This document shows positions 40,141 through 50,415 of a DNA stretch of 64,000 bases, in pieces (within the stretch, counting starts at the first letter, position 1; every line of letters starts with the position of its first letter). The notes below the pieces were generated by a model. That model was not told the origin of the DNA and ran no database searches. It worked only from the letters and a program-made list of their open reading frames with translations. The stretch covers positions 1-64,000 of the forward strand of contig JAPSLP010000021.1 of the NCBI GenBank assembly GCA_031180665.1, read 5' to 3'. Made by a program: the position numbers and the translations under genes. Origin of the DNA: Cupriavidus sp. Its GTDB lineage: Bacteria; Pseudomonadota; Gammaproteobacteria; Burkholderiales; Burkholderiaceae.

Positions 40141-42471
40141 ATGAGGATCGATCTGACTGCCGCCACGCCGCGCCGACGTGGCGCCATGCTGACCACGGCA
40201 TGTTTTCTGGCCACGCTGGCATTGCCGCCGGCTCACTCCCAACCCGCTTCCCCCGCTACGGCAATCGAAGGCCCGAACAGCAACGGAGGCACCGCCACGT
40301 CCGCCGCCAGCGCCCCGGTCGCGCCGGCCGGCACGCCGACGCGCCGCCAGACCCTGACGGTCGCCGAGATGGGCGCCTATGGACCGATCGCGCTGCGCGG
40401 ACTGGATCCCGAGCGCGTGCTCAATGTCGGCATCCGTGCGGACGAGGTCGTCACCAGCGCCACGCTGCGGCTGCACTACACCTACTCGCCCTCGCTGATC
40501 TATCCGCTGTCGCATCTGAAGATCAAGCTCAACGACGAAGTCGTCGCCACGCTGCCGCTGGAGGCGAATCGCGCGGGCCAGCAGGTCACGCGCGAGATTG
40601 CGCTGGAGCCGCGGCTGTTTACCGACTTCAATCGCCTCGCGATCGAATTCATCGGCCACTACACCGTGGACCACTGCGAGGATGCCGCGCATTCGGCGCT
40701 GTGGACCGATATCAGCGCCAACAGCGCGCTGACGCTGACCACCGCCGCGCTGCGGCTGCCGGACAACCTGGCGCTGCTGCCGCTGCCCTTCTTCGATCGC
40801 CGCGACAATCGCCGTGTCACCGTGCCCTTCGTGCTCGCCGAGAACGCCGATATGGCGACGCTGCGCGCGGCCGGCGTGGTCGCGTCGTGGCTGGGCGCGC
40901 TCGCCGACTACCGCGGCGCGCGCTTCCCCGTGGCCCGCAGCGCGCCGGCCGGCCAGCACGCGATCATGCTGACGCTGCCCGGTCCCGCCGCGGCGACGCT
41001 CGGGCTGCGCGAGATCGCCGGCCCCTCGGTGACGGTGATGCCCAATCCGAACAGCCCCGACCACAAGCTGCTGGTCATCGCCGGCCGCAATGCGCAGGAG
41101 CTGCAGACCGCGGCCAACGCGCTGGTGCTGGGCAAGGCCGCGATGGCGGGCCGCCAGGCATCGATCCAGACCGTCGACCTCGGTCCGCCGCGCGCGCCCT
41201 ATGACGCGCCGAACTGGGCGCCGGTCCATCGTCCGGTGCTGTTCCGCGAGCTGGTCACCGATCCGCAGCAGTTGCAGGTTGCCGGCAACGACCCGCAGGC
41301 GATCCGCGTCAACCTGCGCGTGCCGGCCGACCTGTACGGCTGGAACCAGCGCAGCGTGCCGCTGAATCTGAAATACCGCTATACCGCGCCGTCGACCTAC
41401 AACGACTCGGTGCTGAACGTCGATATCAACGAGCAGCTGGTGCGCTCGTACCGGCTGCGTCCGCTGTCGGGCAGCGACGACGAGAATCTGGTCAGCGTGC
41501 CGCTGCTCTCGGGCAGCGATGCGGTGGTCTCCAACGAGATCCATGTGCCGGCCTTCCGCGTCGGCAGCGACAACCAGATGCAATTCCGCTTCCATCTGGA
41601 CTCGCAGAAGACCGGCCTGTGTGCGTCGACGCCGGCCAAGGTCGCGCGCGCGGCGATCGATCCGGACTCGACCATCGACTTCAGCGGCTTCGCCCATTAC
41701 GCCGCGATGCCGAACCTGGCCTTCTTCGCCAACAGCGGCTACCCGTTCACGCGCCTGGCGGATCTGGCCGATACCGCGGTGGTGCTGCCCGACGCGCCGC
41801 GCGCGATCGACCAGGAAGCCCTGCTGACGCTGCTAGGCCATATGGGCCGCTGGACCGGCCTGCCGGCGCTGCGCGTCACGGTGGCGCCGGCGAAAGACGT
41901 CGACTCGGTCGCCCAGCGCAATCTGCTGATCGTCGGCAACGGCAGCGCGGGCCAGCTGCTGGCGCGCTGGGGCAAGTCGCTGCCGCTGATGATTGCGCGC
42001 GGCAAGACCGAGATGGCGCTGCGCGACCAGCGCGCCAGCGCGTGGTCGAACTGGCTCAGCGCGGGCGAGCCGGAGGCGATGACGCCGGCGGGGCGGGCGA
42101 TCCTGTCGGCCGATGGCCCGTTGGCCGCGCTGATCGGCTTCGAATCGCCCTACCGCGAGCGGCACAGCGTGGTGGCGTTGACCGCGACCGACGCCGAGCG
42201 GCTCGGCGACGTGCTCGATGCCCTCGACGATCCGTCCAAGGTCGCGCAGATCCGCGGCGACCTGACCGTGGTGCGCGCCAGGGAGGTCGAAGGCCTGCGG
42301 CTCGGCGAGCGCTATTTCGTCGGCGATTTCCCCTGGTATGCGCGAGTCTGGGTGCGGGTGTCCTCGCACCCGGTATTCCTCGGCATCGCCGGCATCCTCG
42401 CCGGTCTCGCGGTGGCGCTGAGCGCGTTCTGGGCACTGTCCCGGCTGGCGGCGCGGCGCAACGGAGGCTGA
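40141..42471 (+). CDS. bcsB: cellulose synthase regulatory subunit BcsB
   Basis: 776-residue periplasmic, inner-membrane-anchored partner of BcsA that guides the nascent glucan. A signal peptide (about residues 10-33) is followed by a Ser/Ala/Thr linker, alternating carbohydrate-binding and flavodoxin-like domains (segments such as LHYTYSPSLIYPLSHLKI and FIGHYTVDHCEDAAHSALW), and a C-terminal transmembrane helix (about 745-768). The length is typical. The start is ATG 40141; the open frame adds three codons from a TTG. It is the first gene of the operon, contrary to the more common bcsA-bcsB order. bcsZ follows with one base of spacing. Confidence 0.95.
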   Translation: MRIDLTAATPRRRGAMLTTACFLATLALPPAHSQPASPATAIEGPNSNGGTATSAASAPVAPAGTPTRRQTLTVAEMGAYGPIALRGLDPERVLNVGIRADEVVTSATLRLHYTYSPSLIYPLSHLKIKLNDEVVATLPLEANRAGQQVTREIALEPRLFTDFNRLAIEFIGHYTVDHCEDAAHSALWTDISANSALTLTTAALRLPDNLALLPLPFFDRRDNRRVTVPFVLAENADMATLRAAGVVASWLGALADYRGARFPVARSAPAGQHAIMLTLPGPAAATLGLREIAGPSVTVMPNPNSPDHKLLVIAGRNAQELQTAANALVLGKAAMAGRQASIQTVDLGPPRAPYDAPNWAPVHRPVLFRELVTDPQQLQVAGNDPQAIRVNLRVPADLYGWNQRSVPLNLKYRYTAPSTYNDSVLNVDINEQLVRSYRLRPLSGSDDENLVSVPLLSGSDAVVSNEIHVPAFRVGSDNQMQFRFHLDSQKTGLCASTPAKVARAAIDPDSTIDFSGFAHYAAMPNLAFFANSGYPFTRLADLADTAVVLPDAPRAIDQEALLTLLGHMGRWTGLPALRVTVAPAKDVDSVAQRNLLIVGNGSAGQLLARWGKSLPLMIARGKTEMALRDQRASAWSNWLSAGEPEAMTPAGRAILSADGPLAALIGFESPYRERHSVVALTATDAERLGDVLDALDDPSKVAQIRGDLTVVRAREVEGLRLGERYFVGDFPWYARVWVRVSSHPVFLGIAGILAGLAVALSAFWALSRLAARRNGG

Positions 42472-42472
42472 G

Positions 42473-43696
42473 ATGGCGGGGTTCGCGATGGCGAGGTTCG
42501 CGATGGCCGCGTGCCTGCGCGGTAACGTCCGCCGGCTCGCGACGGCGTCGCGCGCGCTGCTGACCGCCGCGCTGCTGACCGCCTCGCTCGGCTGCGCCGC
42601 GGCGTCCTGCCCATGGCCGGCCTGGGACAGCTTCAAGCGCGACACCGTCAGCGCTGACGGCCGCGTGATCGACGCCAGCACGCCGCAGCAGACCACGGTG
42701 TCCGAGGGGCAGGCCTATGCGCTGTTCTTCGCGCTGGTCGCCAACGACCGCGCAACCTTCGAGCGGCTGCTGACCTGGACCGAGAACAACCTGGCCGAAG
42801 GCGATCTGGCCTCGCGGCTGCCCGCGTGGATCTGGGGCAAGCGCGAGGCCGCCGGCGGCAAGCCCGAGAGCTGGGGCGTGCTCGACGCCAATCCCGCCTC
42901 CGACGCCGACCTGTGGATCGCCTACACGCTGCTCGAGGCCGGCCGGCTCTGGCAGGAACGCCGCTACACCGCGCTCGGCACCGTGATCGCGCGCCAGGTG
43001 GTGCGGCAGGAGACCGCGCTGCTGCCCGGCCTGGGCCGCACGCTGTTGCCCGGCCCGATGGGCTTTCATCCTTCGCCGACGATGTGGCGGCTCAATCCGA
43101 GCTACGTGCCGCCGCAACTGATGCGCCGGTTCGCGGCGCTGTGGCCGCAGCAGCAGGAATGGGCCCAGCTGCTGGGCAGTTCGGCACGGCTGCTGATCGA
43201 TACCGCGCCGCGCGGCTTCTCGCCCGACTGGGTCGAATATCACGGCGGGGCGAAACCGGGTTTCCTTCCCGACCAGCAGACGCACGCGGAAGGCGCGTAC
43301 AACGCGATCCGCGTCTATCTGTGGGCCGGCATGCTGGCGCCGCAGGATCCGCTGCGCGCGCCGCTGCTCGAGACCTATCGCCCGATGGCGGACTACACCA
43401 TCGCGCACGGCTATCCCCCCGAGCGCGTCGATACGCGCTCGGGCACGGTCGGGTCCAATGCCGGCAACGCCGGCTTTTCCGCGGCGGTGGCGCCGTATCT
43501 GGCCGCGCTTGGCGAAACCGGCGCGGCACAGCGCCAGGTCGAGCGGGTGCGCAAGCTGGCCGCCGAACAGCCGCTGGGGTATTACAGCCAGGTGCTGGCG
43601 CTGTTCGCCCTCGGCCATCTCGATGGCCAGTACCGCTTCGAAGCCGACGGCGCGCTGACGCCGGCCTGGACCGCGACATGTCCCGCTCGCCGCTGA
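42473..43696 (+). CDS. bcsZ: periplasmic endoglucanase, GH8
   Basis: 407-residue GH8 cellulase that trims cellulose in the periplasm during export. A Sec signal region (about residues 20-45, ending AAA) is followed by CPWPAWDSFK and the catalytic Glu78 in TVSEGQAYALFFAL. The glycan-binding segment NPASDADLWIAYTLLEAG and SYVPPQLMRRF also match BcsZ. It starts at ATG 42473 with GGAGG overlapping the end of bcsB. The stop lies 19 bp inside bcsC, so the two are coupled. Confidence 0.94.
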   Translation: MAGFAMARFAMAACLRGNVRRLATASRALLTAALLTASLGCAAASCPWPAWDSFKRDTVSADGRVIDASTPQQTTVSEGQAYALFFALVANDRATFERLLTWTENNLAEGDLASRLPAWIWGKREAAGGKPESWGVLDANPASDADLWIAYTLLEAGRLWQERRYTALGTVIARQVVRQETALLPGLGRTLLPGPMGFHPSPTMWRLNPSYVPPQLMRRFAALWPQQQEWAQLLGSSARLLIDTAPRGFSPDWVEYHGGAKPGFLPDQQTHAEGAYNAIRVYLWAGMLAPQDPLRAPLLETYRPMADYTIAHGYPPERVDTRSGTVGSNAGNAGFSAAVAPYLAALGETGAAQRQVERVRKLAAEQPLGYYSQVLALFALGHLDGQYRFEADGALTPAWTATCPARR

Positions 43697-46600
43697 TCCC
43701 CGCCGCCGCGGTGCTGCTGGTCCCCGCGATGCCGACGACGGCGCAGCCCCCAGCCGCGCCCGCCGCGCCCACCGTCAACGCGGAACTGGCGCGCCTGCTG
43801 TCGTCGGCGCGCATGTGGCAAGCCAAGAACCGCGACGACCTCGCGCGCGCCGCGCTCGACAAGATCCTGACGATCGAGCCGCAGCAGCCCGATGCGCTGC
43901 TGTTGCTGGCGCAGATCGAACTGCGCTCGAACCGCCCGGCCGAGGCGCAACGCATGCTTCAGCGGCTGCGCCAGCACCATCCGAAACACCCGGCCACCCG
44001 CGAGCTCGAGGACACCTACCGCATTGCCACGCAGGACAAACGCGAGATGGCGACGGTGCGGATGCTCGCGCGCGGCGGCAACGAGAAGGAAGCGCTCGAA
44101 CGGCTGCAGCGGCTGTTTCCCGACGGGCCGCCCGAGGGCGAACTGGCGCTCGACTACTACCGCATCCTGGCGGGCACCGACGCCGGCCGTCCGCGCGCGA
44201 TCGCCGCGCTACGCAGGCAACTGGCGCAGCGGCCCGACGATGCGCGCCTCGCGCTGGCGCTGGGCGATCTGCTGACCGACCGCCCCGCCACGCGCGCCGA
44301 AGGCCTCGATCTGCTGTATCGGCTGAGCCAGCGCACCGACGCCGACCGCAAGACCGCGCTCGATATCTGGCGACGCACGCTGTATCGCGTCAGCGACGAG
44401 CCGGCCTACGCGGTCTGGTTCGAGCGCTATCTGAAGGAAGTGCCCGACGACGACATCGCGCGGCAGACGCTGGCCGAACTGGACGCCAGGCGCGAGGCGC
44501 ATCGGCGCATGCTGGCCGATCCGGCCTGGCAGGCGCGCCAGCGCGGCCTGCGGCAGCTCGAGCGCGGCAACCTCGCCGAAGCGCAGGCCGCCTTCGAGCA
44601 GGCCATGCGCACCCGCGGCAACGATGCCGAGGTGGTCGGCGGGCTCGGGCTGGTGCGGCTGCGCGAAGGCCGCCACGACGAAGCGCGCGCACTGTTTTCC
44701 CGCGCGCTGCAGCTCGACCCCGAGCAGCGCAACAAGTGGCGCAGCCTGCTGGACACCGCCACCTTCTGGGGCACGGTCGCGCGCGCACGGCTGGCCGGCA
44801 CGCAGGGCAAGCCCGCCGAAGCCGAAACGCTCGCCCGACAGGCGCTGGCGCGCCAACCCGATAACGCCGATGCACTTGCCATCCTGGCCGACGCGCTGGT
44901 CGCGCAGCAACGCGAGGCCGAAGCCGAAACGCTGCTGCGCCAGCAGTTGAATGGACGCACGCCCGACCCCGGCGCGCTGCGCCGGCTGGTGACACTGCTG
45001 CGCAACAGCGGACGCGACGCCGAGATCGGTCCGCTGCTGGCTTCGACCGAAGCGCGCCTGCAGCAGTCGCCCGCCAATGGGGAAACGCTGCGCCAGCTGC
45101 GCGCCGAGCTGCTGACGCGCCAGGCCGACCAGCTGCTGGCCGAGCGCCGGGCGAGCCCGGCCATCGCCCGGCTCGAGGAGGCGCTGCGGCTGACGCCCGC
45201 GGCGCCATGGACGCGCTACACGCTGGCGCGGGCCTATCGCGATCTCGGACTGCCGGCACTGGGCCGCGAGGCCATGGAGGAAGGCCTGCGCCTCGCCCCG
45301 AACGCCGACATGCGCTATGCCAGCGCGCTGTTCCTGAACGCCGTCGACGACCCGGATACCGCGGCCACGCTGCTGGCGCAGATTCCCGAAGCCGAACGCA
45401 CCGAGGGCATGCGCGAGCTCGCCGGCAATCTGCGGGCACAGCAATTACTGCGGCAAAGCCGACTGGCGTTGGCGGCCGGCCGGCCCGGCGAGGCGCGCGC
45501 CCTGCTGCGCCAAGCCGCGGACGCGACGCAGGCGGACCCGCAGATGCTGGCCACCGTCGGCCGCGAAGCGATCGCGCTCGGCGATACCGACGATGGGCTC
45601 GGCCTGGTGCAACAGTGGCTGGCCGCCCATCCCGACGATCCCGCGATCGGCGTGCGGCTGCGCTACGGCGAGCTGCTCGCCGCCGCCGGGCGTGACGATG
45701 CGTTGCGTGTGTGGCTGGACGAGCTGCGCGATCGCGATGCGCAGACCCGCGGACAACGAGGGGCGTTCGAACCCGCGCAGCGCGCCGCGCTCGACGATCA
45801 GGCGCTGCGGCTCGCGCTGCGCGACAGCGACCGCCATCTGGACGCCGACGATCCCGCCGGTGCGCTGCGCGTGCTGGCCGCGGTACCGGCCGCGCAACGA
45901 CAGGATCGGCGCTGGTCGCTGGCCCTGGCCGACGTGCGCGAGCGCCAAGGCGATCTGGACGGCGCCGCCGCTGCCGCGCGCGCGGTGCTCGCACGGAACC
46001 CCGACGATGCCGAGGCGCGCTTGACGCTGGCACGGCTGGCCGAACGCGCCGGGCGCAACGACGAGGCACTGCGCCTCGTGCGCGACGTGCTGGCCGGCAC
46101 GGGGGAGGACGATATCGATACGCGGCTGTCGGCGGCGCGGCGCCTGACCGCGCTGCGCCGCGACGACGAAGCGGCCGCGGTGGTCGACACCCTGCAGCAG
46201 CGCAACCCGCAGCGCGCGGATATCGTCGTGCAGCAGGGACGCATCGCCCAATCGCGCGGCCAGTTCGACGAAGCGGCCTCGCTGTACCGGCAAGCCCGCA
46301 CGCTGGAGCAGTCCGAAGCCGCGGCACCCGTGGCGGGCGGGACCGCCGCACAGCGGGCGCTGCAGGACCTCGATGCGCGGCGTGACGGCCAGCTCGCCAG
46401 CGCCACGCTGTTCTCGCGCAAGTCCGGCGACAGCGGCATCTCGGCGCTGAGCGCGACCGAGATCCCGCTCTACGTACGAATTCCGCATGGCTATACCGGC
46501 CACGTGTTCTTCCACGCCGACACGGTGCTGCTCGATGCCGGCGCGCTGCGCGGCGACTTCGAGACGTCGCGCCACTTCGGCACGATCGCGGTTGGCGCCG

Positions 46601-47517
46601 GCCAGGGCCTGGCGCGACGCGGGCAGACCGACAAGGGCCTCGCGCTCGCGACGGGCTACGCCTATAGCGGGGCCTACAGCAGCTGGCGCGCCGACATCGG
46701 CACGACGCCGCTCGGTTTTCAGCAACAGACCGTGGTCGGCGGGTTGCGCTATCGCGCCGAACTGCGCCGTGCCGCCGCCACCGTCGACCTCTCGCGCCGT
46801 GCGGTGACGAGCAGCCTGCTGTCCTACGCCGGGGCCACCGATCCGGTCACCGGCCAGCGTTGGGGCGGCGTGGTGCGCAATGGCATCACGCTCGGGTACT
46901 CGCACGAGGTCGGACGCGGCAGCGTGTTCGGCACCGTGGGGGCCGGCGTGCTGACAGGGCACAACGTACGCACCAATCGCGAGTTCACCGTTCGCGCCGG
47001 CTTCGACTGGCCGCTGCTCGATGCGCGCCATCAGCGCGTGGCCAGCGGCCTGGTGTTGAACTACTGGCGCTATCAGGAAAACCTTCGCTACTACACCTTC
47101 GGCCACGGCGGCTACTACAGCCCCCAGCGCTACCTGTCGCTGGCCGTGCCGCTCGAATGGACCGGCCGCCGCGGCGCGTGGTCATGGAGGCTGGGTGGTT
47201 CGGCCGGATGGTCGGATACCTACGAGAAGGACATGCCGTTCTATCCAACCCGGCCCTGGCTGCAAACGATCGCGGGCGATCAGCGCATCGATGCCACCTA
47301 CCGCGGCGGCAACGGCGGCGGCTTCAGCTATACCGCGCTGGCCGCGGTCGAATACCGCTTCGCGCCGAAATGGGTCGCCGGCATGGCACTGCAGATCGAC
47401 CGGTCGCGCGACTATGCGCCCAATCGCGCGATCGCCTACCTGCGCTATCACTTCGAACCGCAACGCGGACCGGTGCCCTTCCCGCCCGAGCCGGTGCGGC
47501 CGTATTCCTCGTACTAG
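43678..47517 (+). CDS. bcsC: cellulose synthase operon outer-membrane protein BcsC
   Basis: 1279-residue export porin with a periplasmic scaffold. A signal peptide (about residues 1-22) is followed by some 16-20 TPR units filling residues 30 to about 910 (Ala/Leu/Arg-rich helical pairs). The C-terminal BCSC_C beta-barrel runs from about 940 to 1279, starting near GISALSATEIPLYVRIP and ending in YLRYHFEPQRG plus a short Pro-rich tail. The open frame extends 284 codons upstream inside bcsZ, but ATG 43678 gives a proper signal peptide and the usual short overlap. The size is slightly above E. coli BcsC. Confidence 0.94.
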   Translation: MSRSPLIPAAAVLLVPAMPTTAQPPAAPAAPTVNAELARLLSSARMWQAKNRDDLARAALDKILTIEPQQPDALLLLAQIELRSNRPAEAQRMLQRLRQHHPKHPATRELEDTYRIATQDKREMATVRMLARGGNEKEALERLQRLFPDGPPEGELALDYYRILAGTDAGRPRAIAALRRQLAQRPDDARLALALGDLLTDRPATRAEGLDLLYRLSQRTDADRKTALDIWRRTLYRVSDEPAYAVWFERYLKEVPDDDIARQTLAELDARREAHRRMLADPAWQARQRGLRQLERGNLAEAQAAFEQAMRTRGNDAEVVGGLGLVRLREGRHDEARALFSRALQLDPEQRNKWRSLLDTATFWGTVARARLAGTQGKPAEAETLARQALARQPDNADALAILADALVAQQREAEAETLLRQQLNGRTPDPGALRRLVTLLRNSGRDAEIGPLLASTEARLQQSPANGETLRQLRAELLTRQADQLLAERRASPAIARLEEALRLTPAAPWTRYTLARAYRDLGLPALGREAMEEGLRLAPNADMRYASALFLNAVDDPDTAATLLAQIPEAERTEGMRELAGNLRAQQLLRQSRLALAAGRPGEARALLRQAADATQADPQMLATVGREAIALGDTDDGLGLVQQWLAAHPDDPAIGVRLRYGELLAAAGRDDALRVWLDELRDRDAQTRGQRGAFEPAQRAALDDQALRLALRDSDRHLDADDPAGALRVLAAVPAAQRQDRRWSLALADVRERQGDLDGAAAAARAVLARNPDDAEARLTLARLAERAGRNDEALRLVRDVLAGTGEDDIDTRLSAARRLTALRRDDEAAAVVDTLQQRNPQRADIVVQQGRIAQSRGQFDEAASLYRQARTLEQSEAAAPVAGGTAAQRALQDLDARRDGQLASATLFSRKSGDSGISALSATEIPLYVRIPHGYTGHVFFHADTVLLDAGALRGDFETSRHFGTIAVGAGQGLARRGQTDKGLALATGYAYSGAYSSWRADIGTTPLGFQQQTVVGGLRYRAELRRAAATVDLSRRAVTSSLLSYAGATDPVTGQRWGGVVRNGITLGYSHEVGRGSVFGTVGAGVLTGHNVRTNREFTVRAGFDWPLLDARHQRVASGLVLNYWRYQENLRYYTFGHGGYYSPQRYLSLAVPLEWTGRRGAWSWRLGGSAGWSDTYEKDMPFYPTRPWLQTIAGDQRIDATYRGGNGGGFSYTALAAVEYRFAPKWVAGMALQIDRSRDYAPNRAIAYLRYHFEPQRGPVPFPPEPVRPYSSY

Positions 47518-47535
47518 ATCGGACCGCCACGAATC

Positions 47536-49395
47536 ATGAGCCCATCGACGAGGCCCGCCACCACTTCGCCGCCCCCCGCCGCCGGCACCGCGGCGGCCCC
47601 CGCGCCGCCGCGCTCGGCGCTGTTCGCACGGCTGCAGGCACGGCCTTCGCTGGCGATCGACGGGCTGCCGGCCGAACTGGCGGCGCTGGCCCCGGGACAC
47701 GTGCATATCGTCTATGCCGAGCCTTCGCCGGCGCGCGATGCGCTGTTCTGGCAGACCGCGGCCACCGCGCTGCGCGGCCCGGCCACGGTGCTGTCCGCGC
47801 GCCCGGCCGACGGCATCGCGCAAGCGCTGCGCGAGCATGGCCTCGATATCGACGTCGGCGGCGCGCTGCATCATCGCGCCAACCTGTGCGGGCTGCGCAC
47901 AGGGGACCGCGGCGCCGACATCGACACGCTGACCGATGCGCTGCAGGCGCTGGCGGACCAATGCGCGGCTCGCCAAAGCGTGGTGATGGTCGAAGGCGCC
48001 GAGGCCTGCTTCTCCTGGGACGACGGCGCGCGCCTGTCGCGCGAAGGCGCACGGCTGGCGGCGTGGTGCGTGCGCGAACGGCTGTCGCTGCTGCTGGTGC
48101 TGGCGCCGCCGACCGACGACGCGCAGCGGCCCGCCGATCTGGGCAGCCTGCACGCGCGCTTTGCCGGTGCCGCGCATCTGGCGCAGGTGCAGGGCCAGTA
48201 CACCTGGGAGGTGGCGTTCTGGCGCGATCGCGAGGCGGTGCTGGCCAGCCGCTCGCTGCCGCTGCGCTTCGCCGCCAACGAGCATCGGCTGATGGTCAGC
48301 GGCGCCGGCGCGGACGGCGAAGGCGGCGATGCGGCGGCGGCCGGGCTGCTCGCGCCCGACGAACACCGCATGATCGTCTGCCGCGACGCGGTCGCGCATG
48401 AGCGCTGGGTACCCGAGACCTGGCAGCTGGTCGACAGCAACGAGGCCGCGGTGGCAAGCGCCGGCGGCGCGGTGGCGGCGACCGTGCTGCTGCACTACCA
48501 CGGCAACCGCGCCTTCGAGGCACTGGCCGAACAGGTGCACCGGCTGCGCCGCACGCGCGGCAGCGCGCTGAAGATCGTCGTGCGCGAGGATCAGGAAGCG
48601 ATGCGCCAGCACTATGAGCTGCTGCTGCTCAACCTCGGCGCCAATCTGGTGATCGCGCGGCGCACGCCGTTCGCGCGCGTCCAGGCGATGCTCGAAGGCG
48701 TGCAGGGGCAGGTGTTCTCGCGGCCGTTGCCGGCGGACTACCGCACCGCGCTGTCGGCGGTGCTGACCGGCTCGGCGACCGGCTACGTGCCGCCGACCGA
48801 ATTCATCGACACGGTGCGCGGCGCGGTCGAGCAGGGCCGTACCATCCGGCTGCCGCACGTGCTGCTGCGCCTGACGCTGCTGCCGGAAGTCGCGCATATC
48901 GACGCGCTGCGCGCCTGCCGCATGAACCGCACCGGCGACATCTGCAGCGCCGATGCCGACAGCGTCTATGTGTTCTTCTTCGCCTGCCGGCTCGACGACG
49001 CCGACGCGGTCTGCCGGCGCGTGTTCCAGCGTCCGCTGGAGACGCTGTTCTCGGGCGAGCTGCGCTGCGGCGATGGGCCGACCATCGAGGCCGCGCTGAA
49101 CGCCTTCGCGCAGCAGGCCGCGGACCGGTCGCTGCCCGACTACAGCGGCTGGCTGCAGGCGCGCAAGGAAGCGAGCGCCGCGGCGGTGGCAGGCGCCACC
49201 GCTGCCTGCCTGCCAGCCGCGGCAAGTCCGAACGCCACTGCCGCTGCATTGCCCGAGGATCGCGCTCGCCCCGCGCTGCCGCTGCTGTCCCCGCTCGACG
49301 CGCTGCGGCCGTCCGCATCGGCGCACGCCGCCTCGTCTCCCCAACCCCGCACCGCGCCGGCGCCGGCCGCGGTGCCGCTCAAAGCCAGGGAATAG
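47536..49395 (+). CDS. bcsE: c-di-GMP-binding protein BcsE
   Basis: 619-residue cytosolic protein with a Pro/Ala-rich N-terminal tail (1-27), a degenerate P-loop/receiver-like region and a C-terminal GIL domain. The GIL domain carries the c-di-GMP-binding RxGD motif as RTGD at residues 465-468 (CRMNRTGDICSADADS). A second chance RTGD occurs at 121-124. BcsE stimulates cellulose production and recruits BcsF/BcsG. The last 70 residues are Ala/Pro-rich and probably disordered. The gene is 18 bp after bcsC and 7 bp before bcsF. Confidence 0.92.
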   Translation: MSPSTRPATTSPPPAAGTAAAPAPPRSALFARLQARPSLAIDGLPAELAALAPGHVHIVYAEPSPARDALFWQTAATALRGPATVLSARPADGIAQALREHGLDIDVGGALHHRANLCGLRTGDRGADIDTLTDALQALADQCAARQSVVMVEGAEACFSWDDGARLSREGARLAAWCVRERLSLLLVLAPPTDDAQRPADLGSLHARFAGAAHLAQVQGQYTWEVAFWRDREAVLASRSLPLRFAANEHRLMVSGAGADGEGGDAAAAGLLAPDEHRMIVCRDAVAHERWVPETWQLVDSNEAAVASAGGAVAATVLLHYHGNRAFEALAEQVHRLRRTRGSALKIVVREDQEAMRQHYELLLLNLGANLVIARRTPFARVQAMLEGVQGQVFSRPLPADYRTALSAVLTGSATGYVPPTEFIDTVRGAVEQGRTIRLPHVLLRLTLLPEVAHIDALRACRMNRTGDICSADADSVYVFFFACRLDDADAVCRRVFQRPLETLFSGELRCGDGPTIEAALNAFAQQAADRSLPDYSGWLQARKEASAAAVAGATAACLPAAASPNATAAALPEDRARPALPLLSPLDALRPSASAHAASSPQPRTAPAPAAVPLKARE

Positions 49396-49402
49396 CCTCG
49401 CC

Positions 49403-49606
49403 ATGCGCGTCTTTCTCGGATATTTCATCTGGGGCCTGATACTGGCCGCCCCGGTCGCCTGGCTGATCTGGAAGCTGGACCTGATGCGCGTGATGCCGCG
49501 CTGGTTCCAGCCGCGCCAGCGCCGCGCGGTGCGGCTGCCGCCCCAACTCGAAGGCATCGTGATCCGCGGCAAGCGGTGGCAGGCGCCGAAGGACGGCAGG
49601 CGATGA
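49403..49606 (+). CDS. bcsF: BcsF membrane anchor
   Basis: 67-residue single-pass inner-membrane protein: one hydrophobic helix (residues 4-25) followed by a basic cytoplasmic tail (RWFQPRQRRAVRLPP). In enteric type II systems BcsF links BcsE to BcsG at the membrane. Its stop overlaps the bcsQ start (ATGA). The length and position between bcsE and bcsQ support the assignment although the sequence itself is little conserved. Confidence 0.83.
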   Translation: MRVFLGYFIWGLILAAPVAWLIWKLDLMRVMPRWFQPRQRRAVRLPPQLEGIVIRGKRWQAPKDGRR

Positions 49607-50415
49607 AGACCATCGCCATCGTCGCGCCGGTGGGTGGCGCCGGCCGCAGCACGATGACCGCCGCGCTGGCCTCGCTGCTGGCCGGGCGCGGGCATGCCGT
49701 GCTGGTCCTCGAATGCGATCCGCGCAATCTGCTCGGCCTGCATTTCGGCCTGCGCGAGCCCGTCGAACGCGGCCTGGTCGACGCGGCCCTGCGGCCGTCG
49801 GCGAGCGACTGGGCCGCCGCGGGCCTGCGCAGCGACGACGACGTGCTGCTGGTGCCGTGGGGTCAGGCCGATGGTTTGCAAGGCGGCAAGGAGAATGACG
49901 CCGTCGCCGACGCCAACGCCACGCGATGCCTGCTGGAGCAGCCGTACTGGCTGCGCGCGCTGCTGGCGCAGGTCGACCTGCCCGACGACGGCATCGTGCT
50001 GATCGATACGCCGGCCTGGCCCGCCGCGCACGCGACGCAGGCGCTCGCCGCCGCGGATCTGGCGCTGGTGCTGGCACCGCCCGAGCCCGAAGTCTGCGCC
50101 ACGCTGCCGCGCATGCAGAACGCACTGGAACGCATTGCCCTGCCCTATCGCGTCGTCGCCACACGGGTCCAGCCGGCGCGCCAGTTGCATGGCGATGTGC
50201 TGGCGCTGTTGCGCACACGACTGCGCGAACGGCTGCTGCCCTATCAGGTGCATCTGGATCACGGTCTGCCGGAAGCGCTGGCGCGCGGCCAGAACTTCTG
50301 CCGCGCGATGCCGCATTCGCAAGCCGCGCACGATCTGCACGGCATCGCGGCGTGGCTGTCGCAGTGGGTCGCGGCATCGATGGACGCCGCCGACGATGCG
50401 GGGGCGCGCCGATGA
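49603..50415 (+). CDS. bcsQ: MinD/ParA-like protein BcsQ
   Basis: 270-residue member of the MinD/ParA (YhjQ) family that localises and assembles the cellulose machine. The N-terminal nucleotide loop reads APVGGAGRSTMTAAL: both lysines of the deviant Walker A motif (KGGxGKT) are replaced, by Val and Arg. The switch segment VLIDTPAWPAAHATQAL is recognisable. Enteric BcsQ is also deviant here (GGVGTTT), but this variant differs again. It starts at ATG 49603 in an ATGA overlap with bcsF and ends in an ATGA overlap with bcsA. An open frame nine codons longer is less likely. Confidence 0.9.
   Translation: MKTIAIVAPVGGAGRSTMTAALASLLAGRGHAVLVLECDPRNLLGLHFGLREPVERGLVDAALRPSASDWAAAGLRSDDDVLLVPWGQADGLQGGKENDAVADANATRCLLEQPYWLRALLAQVDLPDDGIVLIDTPAWPAAHATQALAAADLALVLAPPEPEVCATLPRMQNALERIALPYRVVATRVQPARQLHGDVLALLRTRLRERLLPYQVHLDHGLPEALARGQNFCRAMPHSQAAHDLHGIAAWLSQWVAASMDAADDAGARR

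Noticed and set aside
42826..43677. Upstream extension of bcsC inside bcsZ
   Set aside because: Overlaps the GH8 catalytic domain out of frame. ATG 43678 gives a signal peptide.
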